Below, one piece after another: positions 17,423-25,914 of a DNA stretch of 64,000 nt (position 1 is the first letter of the stretch; each line of letters begins with the position of its first letter). Source of the stretch: Betaproteobacteria bacterium HGW-Betaproteobacteria-7 (GTDB lineage Bacteria; Pseudomonadota; Gammaproteobacteria; Burkholderiales; Rhodocyclaceae); the NCBI GenBank assembly GCA_002840765.1, contig PHCE01000002.1, forward strand, positions 434,001 through 498,000, given 5' to 3'. The position numbers and the translations under genes were made by a program. Below the pieces are notes generated by a model, which saw only the letters and a list, made by a program, of their open reading frames with translations, was not told where the DNA came from and did not search any database.

Positions 17423-18138
17423 AACGCGCTCTCGTCACCGGCGGCAGCGGCGGCATCGGTGCCGCCATCTGCCGGCGCCTCGCCGCCGACGGCCATCACG
17501 TCATCGTCCATGCCAACCGCAGCCGCGGTAAGGCGGAAGCCATTGTCGGCGAGATCATCGCCGCTGGCGGTAGCGCCGAAGCGGTGGTCTTCGACGTCAC
17601 CGAACGGGCAGCCACGGCGGCCGCGCTGGAGGCGCTGCTGGAAACCGGACCGATCCAGATCGTGGTGAACAATGCCGGCATTCATGCCGACGCGGTCTTT
17701 CCCGGCATGAGCGCCGAGCAGTGGCATTCGGTGATCGACGTCTCGCTGCACGGTTTCTTCAATGTCACCCAGCCGCTCAGCCTGCCGATGATCCGCACCC
17801 GCTGGGGCCGCATCATCAACATTTCCTCGGTTGCGGCGATTGCCGGCAACCGCGGCCAGGTCAATTACTCGGCGGCCAAGGGCGCCCTGCATGCCGCCAC
17901 CAAGTCGCTGGCGCTGGAAGTGGCCAACCGCGGCATCACGGTCAATGCCGTGGCCCCCGGCGTCATTGCCACCGAGATGAGCGACGGCGCCTTCGATGCC
18001 GAGACGATCAAAAAGCTCGTACCGATGCAGCGCGCCGGCCGGCCGGAGGAAGTCGCCGACCTCGTCGCTTTCCTGGCGTCCGACAAGGCCGCCTACATCT
18101 CTGGCCAGATCATTTCGATCAACGGCGCGCTGATCTGA
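17419..18138 (+). CDS. 3-oxoacyl-ACP reductase, FabG-like
   Basis: A 239-residue short-chain dehydrogenase with the NAD(P) motif TGGSGGIGAAI at residues 6-16, NNAGI, the catalytic serine in NISSVAAI and YXXXK in NYSAAKGAL. It would reduce the beta-keto group in each polyene extension cycle. An arginine in NRSRGKAEA after the second strand points to NADPH preference, as in FabG. Last gene of the plus-strand operon; it ends only six bases from the convergent antiporter gene, with no hairpin terminator between. Confidence 0.93.
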   Translation: MKRALVTGGSGGIGAAICRRLAADGHHVIVHANRSRGKAEAIVGEIIAAGGSAEAVVFDVTERAATAAALEALLETGPIQIVVNNAGIHADAVFPGMSAEQWHSVIDVSLHGFFNVTQPLSLPMIRTRWGRIINISSVAAIAGNRGQVNYSAAKGALHAATKSLALEVANRGITVNAVAPGVIATEMSDGAFDAETIKKLVPMQRAGRPEEVADLVAFLASDKAAYISGQIISINGALI

Positions 18139-18144
18139 ATCGGC

Positions 18145-19344
18145 TCACGCCGAGCGGACGATCAGTTCCTTCAGCCGCGCCAGCTTCGGCGCCACCATTG
18201 GCACGGTCAGCATGGTGCTGGCAACGGCCATCAGCAGCAGGGCGGTGAATGCCTCATTGGTGATGATCTGGCGGTCGAGCAGGATGTTGGCGAAGATGAT
18301 CATGATCAGCGCCTTGGTCTGCAGCAGCCAGCCGATGATGCTGGCTTCGCCCGGCGTCCACTTGAGCACGCGGCCGGCCAGGCCGACACCGAGCAGCTTG
18401 CCGGCGACGGAAGCAACCAGCAGCAGCGCGGCGGCGATGAATACCGCCTCGCCACCGACGGCCCAGTTGGTACGCAGTCCGGTGCTGAGGAAAAACACAG
18501 GCATGAAGGCGAGCAGCACGTGGTGCCGTAACTGGTCCATCTTCTCCTGATCGAACCATTCGGCATCGATGGTGGCGCCGGCGAGAAAGGCGCCGACCAT
18601 GAAATGCAGCCCGGCCCAGTCGGCGCCGAAGGCGCAGACGGCCAGCCAGATCAGCGCCACATACCAGCGGTCGCGCTCGGCCAGCGCCTGCATCAGGCGG
18701 CGGAAGCCCCAGGCGATGAAGACGAAAGCGACGAGGAAGAACAGCTGCTTGCCGACCCGCTGCCAGTCCATCAGGATCAGCGCCAGGACGCCCCAGATAG
18801 CGATGTCGTCGAGGCTGGCGTAGCGCAAGATGCGCTGGCCGATCGGCTGGCGCAGGATCTCCAGCTTCTCCATGAACAGGATCAGGATCGGCAGCGCGGT
18901 GACGGCGCAGGCCATGCCGACGCCGAGCACGAATTGCCAGGTCATCGCCAGCGGCCCGACCCAGCCGTCGAAGGCGAGCAGCACTACAGCGGCAACGCAG
19001 CCGAAGAGCAGCGGCATGCCGAGCGCCAGGCCGGCAGTGATGCCGCTTTCCCGGCGATGCGCCCAGGCCTTGCGCAGGTCCAGTTCGATTCCGGCGATCA
19101 TCACGAACAACATCACCGCCCACCAGGCGATGCCGTTCAGCGACTGGATCACCGCCGGATTGAAGACGAAAGTGTAGTAATCGGGAAAGGCGGCGCCGAG
19201 AATGCCGGGGCCGAGCAGGATGCCGGTCACGATCTGGACGACCACCAGCGGTGCGTAATAGTCGGTCTTGCCAAAGCGCCAGATCAGCCAGGGCACGGTG
19301 AAGATGATCGTCATCGCGATCAGGAAGATTTCGGTGGTGTTCAT
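18145..19344 (-). CDS. CPA2-family cation:proton antiporter
   Basis: A 399-residue membrane protein with about 12 hydrophobic segments in the Kef/NhaA-like (CPA2) order. It lacks the C-terminal TrkA_N nucleotide-binding domain of KefB/C. Typical pieces are ILLGPGILG (residues 41-49), the acidic VMIAGIELDL segment and YASLDDIAIWG. It is the last gene of the minus-strand aryl polyene block, its start overlapping the glycosyltransferase stop by four bases. Its role in pigment synthesis is unknown; ion or pH homeostasis is the family role. Confidence 0.85.
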   Translation of the reverse strand: MNTTEIFLIAMTIIFTVPWLIWRFGKTDYYAPLVVVQIVTGILLGPGILGAAFPDYYTFVFNPAVIQSLNGIAWWAVMLFVMIAGIELDLRKAWAHRRESGITAGLALGMPLLFGCVAAVVLLAFDGWVGPLAMTWQFVLGVGMACAVTALPILILFMEKLEILRQPIGQRILRYASLDDIAIWGVLALILMDWQRVGKQLFFLVAFVFIAWGFRRLMQALAERDRWYVALIWLAVCAFGADWAGLHFMVGAFLAGATIDAEWFDQEKMDQLRHHVLLAFMPVFFLSTGLRTNWAVGGEAVFIAAALLLVASVAGKLLGVGLAGRVLKWTPGEASIIGWLLQTKALIMIIFANILLDRQIITNEAFTALLLMAVASTMLTVPMVAPKLARLKELIVRSA

Positions 19345-20099
19345 GTCGTCAGTCGTCGCCAGAGCAGGAGCGGCAAGCGCAGCAGGAAGCCGATAAACAG
19401 CCGGGTGTGCATCCAGGTCAGCAGCGTGTTATCGCGCAGGTAATTGAAATGCGAGACGCCGCCCTCGTCGGCGCGGAAATAGCGCACCGGGGCATCAATG
19501 TTGAGTGGTCGGATGCCGGCCCAGCACAGGCGAACGACGGCTTCGGGATCGAAGTCGAAGCGGCGCATGAAGCGGTTGCCCTGCATGATGCGGCGCAGCG
19601 GCGCCACCGGATAGACGCGAAAGCCGTACAGCGAATCGCCGATGCCCATCCACAGCGTTTCCAGGTTGGCCCAGCCGTTCGACACCTTGCGCCCATTGAC
19701 GCGCAGCGCCGGCGCGTCGGCGGCGAACACCGGCTTGCCCAGCACCATCGCCGCCGGCGCCGCCTGCGAGGCGGCCATGAAGGCGGGAATCAGGTCGGTC
19801 GGATGCTGGCCGTCCGAGTCCATGGTCAGCACATGCGTATAGCCGGCGGCCTCGGCTCGCTCCAGACCTTCGAGCACCGCCGCGCCCTTGCCACGGTTCT
19901 CCGGCAGCACGATGACGCTCAGGTGTTCCACCTCGGCGGCCAGCGCCTGCAGCTTTTCGGCACTGCCATCGGTGCTACCGTCCACGACCACCCACACCGG
20001 CGCCCATTGGGCGAGTGCCGCACGTACCGTGGCGAGCACCTTGGGACCGGGGTTGTAGCTGGGAATCAGGACGAGATGCGTGGTCGAGGCAGTCAGCAT
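19341..20099 (-). CDS. family 2 glycosyltransferase
   Basis: A 252-residue GT-A glycosyltransferase: LIPSYNPG at the N-terminus, VVDGSTDGS (UDP-sugar binding) and the metal-binding LTMDSDGQHP. The C-terminus contains a hydrophobic, basic segment (FIGFLLRLPLLLWRR) that may attach it to the membrane. Start ATG 20099 is preferred because it leaves a compact fold. A glycosyltransferase is a usual aryl polyene cluster member and may add the sugar to which the polyene is esterified (inference). Confidence 0.88.
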   Translation of the reverse strand: MLTASTTHLVLIPSYNPGPKVLATVRAALAQWAPVWVVVDGSTDGSAEKLQALAAEVEHLSVIVLPENRGKGAAVLEGLERAEAAGYTHVLTMDSDGQHPTDLIPAFMAASQAAPAAMVLGKPVFAADAPALRVNGRKVSNGWANLETLWMGIGDSLYGFRVYPVAPLRRIMQGNRFMRRFDFDPEAVVRLCWAGIRPLNIDAPVRYFRADEGGVSHFNYLRDNTLLTWMHTRLFIGFLLRLPLLLWRRLTT

Positions 20100-20103
20100 G
20101 GCT

Positions 20104-20868
20104 TCAGGCAGTGGCGGTTGGCGCCAGTTGGGCGAGGAAATAGGCATCGAGCTCGCCGGTGAAGGCAGCGACGTCAGTCGGCGGGGGAAAGCGCCGGCCG
20201 ACACGGACCCGGCAGTGCAGCGGCAATTGCGGCGGCCGCAACAGCGGCCAGGCCTTGCCGAGATAGGGGGTCGACATCTCGACCAGCAACGTCTGCACCG
20301 GCACCCCGCTGCGGCTGGCGATCAGCCCGGTACTCGCCGTACATCGGTCAACCGGAAAATTCACCGTCCGCGTGCCCTCGGGGAAGATCAGCAGATGCCC
20401 GCCGGCATGCAATTCATCGCGCGCCTCGAGAATCATCGCCAGCGGCGGATGGTTGGAAATGTAGCGCGCCAGACGCACCGCGGCGCCGAACAGGATGTTG
20501 TCCATCAGCGTCGCCTTCATGACGCAGACGGCATTGGGCAGGCGCGAGAGGATCAGCACCGCGTCGAGCCGCGACGGATGATTGGCGACAATGATCAGCG
20601 GGGGTTCGTCACGCAGGCAGTCGAGTTCGTCGAGATCGAAGCGGAAGGCGCAGGCCAGTTCGAGCACGCGCAGGTAGCCGCGAGCGCCGCCCATGATCGC
20701 CCGTCGTCCCCAGCGCACGCCTGTAGCTGCCGGCAGCAACGGCTTGAGGATCAGCGCGCAGGGCAGCCAGACGACGCAGAGGAAGGCCATCAGGCCGAGG
20801 CCGAAGACCATCACCAGCACCTCGTAGGCCCGCCACAACGGATTGGCGGCGGGCCGGCAATCAGTCAT
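20104..20868 (-). CDS. PlsC-like 1-acylglycerol-3-phosphate acyltransferase
   Basis: A 254-residue membrane-associated acyltransferase with an N-terminal hydrophobic hairpin (residues 18-40) and the two signature blocks NHPSRLD (catalytic HX4D) and FPEGTR (substrate binding). It is distinct from the LpxL-like acyltransferase at 7772-8683, so the locus has two different acyl-transfer families, a feature of aryl polyene glycolipid clusters. The start overlaps the end of the MipA-like gene by eight bases, consistent with translational coupling. Confidence 0.9.
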   Translation of the reverse strand: MTDCRPAANPLWRAYEVLVMVFGLGLMAFLCVVWLPCALILKPLLPAATGVRWGRRAIMGGARGYLRVLELACAFRFDLDELDCLRDEPPLIIVANHPSRLDAVLILSRLPNAVCVMKATLMDNILFGAAVRLARYISNHPPLAMILEARDELHAGGHLLIFPEGTRTVNFPVDRCTASTGLIASRSGVPVQTLLVEMSTPYLGKAWPLLRPPQLPLHCRVRVGRRFPPPTDVAAFTGELDAYFLAQLAPTATA

Positions 20869-21694
20869 TCACCTGCACGCGGGTCGAGGATTCACCGAGC
20901 ACCCAGGTGACGGCGATGCCGGCCGCGAAATAATCCTTCTGGCGGACCAGCGGGCTGTTCGCGAAAGTTGCCCCGGACAGGTTGTCGTAGCGGATGAAGC
21001 TGCCGACCCAGTATTTCGGGAAACGCTTCGACAAGGCCACCAGGTACTGCATGCCGGCATAGCCGGAGCCCGCCTCGTAGGCCGGCCGCAACGCCGTCGC
21101 ATAGCGCGGGGCGACGCTGTAGTAATAGGCGTGCTGACGCTTGTCGCCCCAGATCGGTCCGGCCAGGGTGCCGAGATTCCAGCCGGGCAGGCCGGGCAGG
21201 TCGGTGATGTCCATGTTCAGCTTGGGATGGAAGACCCAGCCAATGCTGTCCGGCGAACTCTCTAGCGTGACGGCGGCACGCAGCGGCAGCAGCAGCTTGA
21301 CGAAGCGGGCGCGGTTTTCCGAACGCCACAGGGTCAGGTCCAGTTGTGGACCGATCTCGAAGGTCGCCTCGAGATCCCGCATGCCGGCGCGCGCCTTGAT
21401 GTCGTCGCTCGGCGCCGGTGGCGACAGGGCGAGGCTGACCGTCAGGTCGACACGGTCGGAATCGAACAGGCTGCCGCGAATGCCGTGACGGTCGGCCTTG
21501 AAGAAATCGCCGTTGTAGGTGAAATGCGGCACCGGCATCAGAAAGTTGTTGGTTTCGTCCGAGCCGCGGTAGGCAGGAAAACTCAGCGCCGCGGCGCCGA
21601 CACCAATTTCCCAGAGCGGCCTGTCTCCGGCAACGGCGACGCTCGAAACGGCCAGGCAGCTGGCCAGCAAGGTACTTGTCAGGATGGATTTCAT
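20861..21694 (-). CDS. MipA/OmpV-family outer membrane protein
   Basis: A 277-residue protein with a signal peptide (about residues 1-22, ending VAVAG) and alternating aromatic/hydrophobic strands of an outer membrane barrel. Family-like pieces are PAYRGSDETNNFLMPVPHFTY near the N-terminus, YYYSVAPRYA and the ending in FAAGIAVTWVL. MipA is a scaffold protein for murein synthesis enzymes, but most family members are uncharacterised. Embedded among pigment genes it may help present the aryl polyene in the outer membrane (inference). Confidence 0.85.
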   Translation of the reverse strand: MKSILTSTLLASCLAVSSVAVAGDRPLWEIGVGAAALSFPAYRGSDETNNFLMPVPHFTYNGDFFKADRHGIRGSLFDSDRVDLTVSLALSPPAPSDDIKARAGMRDLEATFEIGPQLDLTLWRSENRARFVKLLLPLRAAVTLESSPDSIGWVFHPKLNMDITDLPGLPGWNLGTLAGPIWGDKRQHAYYYSVAPRYATALRPAYEAGSGYAGMQYLVALSKRFPKYWVGSFIRYDNLSGATFANSPLVRQKDYFAAGIAVTWVLGESSTRVQVND

Positions 21695-21699
21695 GGCGA

Positions 21700-22722
21700 T
21701 TAGCGCCCCCCCAGCGCATGCGAGGCGGTCGCCTCGATTTCGATCAACAGGTCACCGCGGCAGATGTCTGCCTCGACATAAACGATATCGGCATCAGGCC
21801 CGAGCAGTGGCGCCAAAATCGCCGCCACCAACGGCTGGCTGGCGGCATCGCGGATGTACACGCGATAGACCAGCTCACCCAGCGTATAGGGCCGAGTGTG
21901 ACCGAGGCGGCTGGCTTCGCCGATGACGGCTTCGATATTGGCCAGCGATTCCCGGCACTGCGCCGCGACATCGCCTGGATGCACGGTCTGGTGGCCGACA
22001 ATGCTGGCCGTGCCGGAAACGAAAAGAATTTCGCGGCCGGGCGGATAGACCAGTGCTGCCCGCGAGAAGGTCGGACTGCGCGGGCCGTACAAGGCCGGAT
22101 AGTTGTAGGCGCTGACCTGGCGCGGATTCTCCACCGCCACCGCCGGCGTGGCGCCGGCCATGAAGGCGATCGACAGCGGCCCGCCGGCCAGGCCGAGGGC
22201 GCAGGCGGCCGGCACGTTGCCGGTGGCACCACGGTTGTATTCGAGAAAGGCGTCCTGGCGGCCGATGTTGAACTGGCGATAGCGCTCCAGGCCATGGCTC
22301 TCACCATTGATCTCGGCAAGATAGTTCCAGACCCGCCAGAGATGCGGCAGTTCCTGCGCTTCGAGCAGGCGGAAAAGGCGCAGATAAGCTTCCTCACTGG
22401 CCGCCTGCAGCGGTGTCCGGCGGCTCTCGCCGGCGAATAGCGCCTCGTCGAGCTCGAGCACGCCGTAGAGCACATCGCCGCTGCGTCGCCAGACGATGCC
22501 TTCGCTCTCGCCGCCGGCTACCGGCAGGGTGCTCAGCCAGCGCTCACCGAGCAGCGCCGCGTCGGCGCCGAGCAGGGGCGCGGCCAGGCGCTGCTCCGGC
22601 CATTCGGCGACGCTGCCGGCGGCAGCCGCGCCGAACAGGGCGCCACCGAGCACCGCGCCGGTTTCACGTGAAACCGGCGCGGACTCCGTAAGCGCGCATT
22701 GGGTAATCAGCTGCAGGGACAC
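21700..22722 (-). CDS. XanB2-like chorismatase (3-/4-hydroxybenzoate synthase)
   Basis: A 340-residue chorismatase of the FkbO/Hyg5/XanB2 family, often misnamed pteridine-dependent deoxygenase. Recognised by its RidA-like C-terminal half with SPTFSRAALVYPPG, SGTASIVGH and the closing GDLLIEIEATA. It would convert chorismate to 3-hydroxybenzoate and/or 4-hydroxybenzoate, as XanB2 does for xanthomonadin, providing the aryl head group to the ligase at 6143-7483. Start is GTG at 22722, overlapping the halogenase stop (TAGTG). A perfect parS palindrome lies within its first codons. Confidence 0.88.
   Translation of the reverse strand: MSLQLITQCALTESAPVSRETGAVLGGALFGAAAAGSVAEWPEQRLAAPLLGADAALLGERWLSTLPVAGGESEGIVWRRSGDVLYGVLELDEALFAGESRRTPLQAASEEAYLRLFRLLEAQELPHLWRVWNYLAEINGESHGLERYRQFNIGRQDAFLEYNRGATGNVPAACALGLAGGPLSIAFMAGATPAVAVENPRQVSAYNYPALYGPRSPTFSRAALVYPPGREILFVSGTASIVGHQTVHPGDVAAQCRESLANIEAVIGEASRLGHTRPYTLGELVYRVYIRDAASQPLVAAILAPLLGPDADIVYVEADICRGDLLIEIEATASHALGGR
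22661..22674. promoter_or_regulatory. parS-like ParB binding site
   Basis: GTTTCACGTGAAAC is the exact palindromic core of the classical parS consensus (TGTTTCACGTGAAACA), extended here to an 18-bp palindrome with flanking CG pairs. It sits in the N-terminal coding region of the chorismatase gene, about 6.5 kb left of the first candidate origin. Confidence 0.82.
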
Positions 22723-24053
22723 TAGACGCCATTCATGGCCGGATCATCGACCCGGCGAATGTTGAAGCGGCGACGTTTCCAGCCCATGAAGGCACGGCGC
22801 GGCTGAACGATGTTGGCGATGTAGTAGAGCAGCTTGAACATCTTGATCGAGCGCCAGATAGGCGTCTTGCCGAAGATGTCGCCGGCCAGCACCGAGAGCA
22901 GCGCTTCCTTGACCCGGAAAATGTTCTTCGGGTACATGAAGAAGTCGCGCATGATCGGATTGGTCACCCGGTAGATGAACCAGGAAAATTCCTTCGGTCC
23001 GTGCTTCATCAGCTGGTCGAAGCGCTTCAGTGCCGCGGCGGCTTGCGCCGGCTGGCGCAGGCAGGTGTCGATGGCCTCGGCACCGATGATGCCACTGTTC
23101 ATGGCGAGCAGCACGCCGGAGGAGAACACCGGATCAATGAAGGCGTAGGCGTCGCCGAGCAGCAGGTAGTTGGACCCGTGGTTGCGCTCGGAGACGTAGG
23201 AGAAGTTGCCGGTGGCTTCGATCTCGTTGACCAGGGTTGCCGACTTCAGCCGTGCGGCCAGCGCCGGACAGCGGGCGATGCCATCCATCAGGAACTGCTG
23301 CAGGCTGCGCTCGCCCTTGGTCTTCATGAAATACGGCCAGGTCACCATGCCGATGCTGGTGACGTCGTTCATCATCGGGATGAACCAGAACCAGCCGTGC
23401 TCGAACCAGAAGATGGTGATGTTGCCTTCAGCCTGGCCGTCGTGGCGGCGGGCGCCAGCAAAGTGGCCGTAGACCGCCGAGCTGTTGTGTTTCGGGTTGC
23501 GGTGCTTGATCTGAAAGCGGTTGGCCAGGAAGGTGTCGCGGCCTGAGGCATCGACGACAAAGCGAGCCTTGTACTCGGTCAGCCGGCCGTCGTCGTGCTC
23601 GGCACAGACCAGCGCCGTGTTATCCGCCTGGAAATCGACCGACTTGGCCTTGCAGCCCTCATGCACCTCGACCCCCTTGTTGGCCGCGTTGCGGATCAGG
23701 ATGGTGTCGAACTCGGCGCGGCGTACCTGGTAGGCATAGGGCATGCCCTTGTCCCAGGATTCAGCGAAATGGAAGACCTGAGCCATGTCGTGCTCTGGCG
23801 AGACGAACTCGGCACCCCATTTCTCCATGCCGATCGCCCGCACCTCGTCGGCCACGCCCAGCCGCTCGAACAGGGGCAGGTTGGCCGGCAGTAGCGATTC
23901 GCCGATGTGGAAACGCGGGTGGTGGGCCTTTTCCAGCAGCACCACGCGATAGCCCTTCTCGGCCAACAGCGGCGCCACCGTCGTGCCCGCCGGTCCGCCG
24001 CCGATGACCAGGACATCGCACTCCCTTTGCTCCGCCTGCATTTGCTGTTCCAT
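22722..24053 (-). CDS. flavin-dependent halogenase-like oxidoreductase
   Basis: A 443-residue FAD protein. The dinucleotide motif GGGPAGTT (residues 18-25) and GESLLP place it in the halogenase/geranylgeranyl reductase superfamily. Halogenase hallmarks are present: the catalytic-type lysine K78 in EKWGAEF, the WXWXIP motif at W221-P226 (WFWFIP) and F305-X2-P308-X2-S311-X-G313. Xanthomonadins carry bromine on the aryl head, so this enzyme probably halogenates the aryl polyene. A reductase-only function cannot be excluded. A 146-base gap separates it from the upstream radical SAM gene. Confidence 0.85.
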   Translation of the reverse strand: MEQQMQAEQRECDVLVIGGGPAGTTVAPLLAEKGYRVVLLEKAHHPRFHIGESLLPANLPLFERLGVADEVRAIGMEKWGAEFVSPEHDMAQVFHFAESWDKGMPYAYQVRRAEFDTILIRNAANKGVEVHEGCKAKSVDFQADNTALVCAEHDDGRLTEYKARFVVDASGRDTFLANRFQIKHRNPKHNSSAVYGHFAGARRHDGQAEGNITIFWFEHGWFWFIPMMNDVTSIGMVTWPYFMKTKGERSLQQFLMDGIARCPALAARLKSATLVNEIEATGNFSYVSERNHGSNYLLLGDAYAFIDPVFSSGVLLAMNSGIIGAEAIDTCLRQPAQAAAALKRFDQLMKHGPKEFSWFIYRVTNPIMRDFFMYPKNIFRVKEALLSVLAGDIFGKTPIWRSIKMFKLLYYIANIVQPRRAFMGWKRRRFNIRRVDDPAMNGV

Positions 24054-24199
24054 GGGTTTAACCCTCTTATTACTCTCTGTGGCGGAAAAGAATTATTCGC
24101 CTTTGTCGGTCATACAGTCGCCGGTTTCCCAATGGCCGCCAACAATAAGCAGCGTGAGTATTTCCGTGCAAATTCATGTGCGTATCGCCAACCGGCGGA

Positions 24200-25846
24200 T
24201 TATAGCGCCGCCTGCAGGGCCGGCGGCGTACAACAGGCGGTTGATTCTTCAACGACCGGGATCAGCAGCTTCTTGGCATCACGCCGGGTGAGCTTGACCG
24301 GCGAGTTGGAGACGATGTTGTCGATCAGCAGATCCGGACTGAGGAAGGGCTTGAGTCCCATGGGCTGGCGCGGATGCACCTTGAATTCGCGCTTGGCCTT
24401 TTCCAGCTGTTCCTTGTTGGAACTGAAATATCGGGCGGCGGCAATGGTTTCCGGCAGGTGCTTCAACACGTGCCAGAGACTCCAGCGATGCTGCCACAGC
24501 CGCTTGGCAAACCGCCGACGGTAGCCCTTGCTGTCGTAGAAGCGTTTGACGTGCCAGTTGTACAGCGCGTCCATCTCCTCGCGCGACGAGAAACCTTCCG
24601 GCAGATAGACGAAGTTCAGACAATTCATCAGGCGCCAATCTTCGACGAAATCGCCGGTCGGATCGTTGATGCACTCATCCCAGATCGGCGCCCCGTGCAG
24701 CGGGCTGAACTTGGTCATGTTCATCTCGTCGAGTTCGAGCGAGAGGATGAAATCGCTGGTCGTCCGTACCGTTTCCGGCGTCTCGCCCGGCATGCCGAAG
24801 ATGAACAGGCCCTTGGCGCGCAGGCCGGCGGCGTGGATCGAACGCACCGTCTCACGTACCGCTTCCAGCGTCACGCCGGCCTTGTGTCGTTCCATCATCG
24901 CCGGGTCGGCCGATTCGATGCCGATGGAGACCATCAGTGCCCCGGCCTTCTTCAGCTGGGTCAGCATCTCGTCCGACGTATGGCCGGCACGGATGGCGCA
25001 GTTGAACTGCATGCCGAGGGGTTTATCAATCAACAGCTGGCAAAGATCGAAGACGCGCTGCTTCTTGGCGGTGAACAAGTCGTCGTACATGTTGATGTGA
25101 TAGACGCCGAACTTGTCGCGCAGGTACTTCATGTGATCGTAGATGTACTGCGGCGAATTGGTCTTGTACTGGCGCTCGAACACCGTCCGGTCGCAGAAGG
25201 AGCAGGTATAGGGACAGCCGCGCGAGGTGATCATCGTCGCCCCGTCGCGCATTTCGTAGGCGAACAGCGGCAGGTGGTAGGCATGCGGGAAGCCGGCCAG
25301 CTTCTCGTAGGCGGGGAAGGGCAGTTCATCGAGATCGAGGATGCGATCGCGACGCGGGTTGATATGGATCTTGCCGCTGTCGTCGCGGTAGATCAGGTTG
25401 CCGATCTCTTTCAGCGGCTTGCCGTCGGCCAGTTCGAGCATCGCTCCTTCGCCTTCGCCGATGACCAGATAATCGATTTCCGGGAAATGTTCGAGGATCG
25501 GCGCACCGAGCGAGGAAACATGGACGTTGCCGAAGACGATGCGGATCTCCGGCCGGCGTTCGCGAATGTAAGTAGCGATCTCGACGGCATCCATGAAGCC
25601 CGAGGTGGTGGCCGAGAAACCGACCATTTCCGGATCCGTCGCCAGCACGATCTCGGCATTCTCGGCGATGGTCTTCGGCGCGTAGGGACCGAGACAATCA
25701 TGCAAAGCAACGCTGTGACCGAATTTTTCCAGCCAGGAAGCCAGCTGCATGATGCCGATCGGCGGCATGCGGTTGGCCAGAACCGAGAAATCCGGCTGGC
25801 CAGGAACAAAATTGAAGCCGGCAGGGTGGACGAGGGTAAGGCGCAT
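24200..25846 (-). CDS. B12-binding-type radical SAM protein
   Basis: A 548-residue radical SAM enzyme of the BchE/HpnJ-like class: N-terminal cobalamin-binding-like Rossmann domain (residues 1-160; PPIGIMQLASWLEKFGH, GFSATTSG), the 4Fe-4S motif C211-X3-C215-X2-C218 in RGCPYTCSFC, then a TIM-barrel core (GIESADPAMMERHKAG, FGMPGET) and an unassigned C-terminal region with many basic and aromatic residues. Such enzymes catalyse methylation or ring chemistry on unactivated carbons. It points the same way as the halogenase gene, 146 bases upstream, so a role in tailoring the pigment is possible but not shown. Confidence 0.85.
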   Translation of the reverse strand: MRLTLVHPAGFNFVPGQPDFSVLANRMPPIGIMQLASWLEKFGHSVALHDCLGPYAPKTIAENAEIVLATDPEMVGFSATTSGFMDAVEIATYIRERRPEIRIVFGNVHVSSLGAPILEHFPEIDYLVIGEGEGAMLELADGKPLKEIGNLIYRDDSGKIHINPRRDRILDLDELPFPAYEKLAGFPHAYHLPLFAYEMRDGATMITSRGCPYTCSFCDRTVFERQYKTNSPQYIYDHMKYLRDKFGVYHINMYDDLFTAKKQRVFDLCQLLIDKPLGMQFNCAIRAGHTSDEMLTQLKKAGALMVSIGIESADPAMMERHKAGVTLEAVRETVRSIHAAGLRAKGLFIFGMPGETPETVRTTSDFILSLELDEMNMTKFSPLHGAPIWDECINDPTGDFVEDWRLMNCLNFVYLPEGFSSREEMDALYNWHVKRFYDSKGYRRRFAKRLWQHRWSLWHVLKHLPETIAAARYFSSNKEQLEKAKREFKVHPRQPMGLKPFLSPDLLIDNIVSNSPVKLTRRDAKKLLIPVVEESTACCTPPALQAAL

Positions 25847-25914
25847 GAGGTCTTCCTGGAGCGAAGTGGCTGGATTTTATTTGAAAAACCCGGCGCCAAT
25901 GAGTTCCAGAAAAA

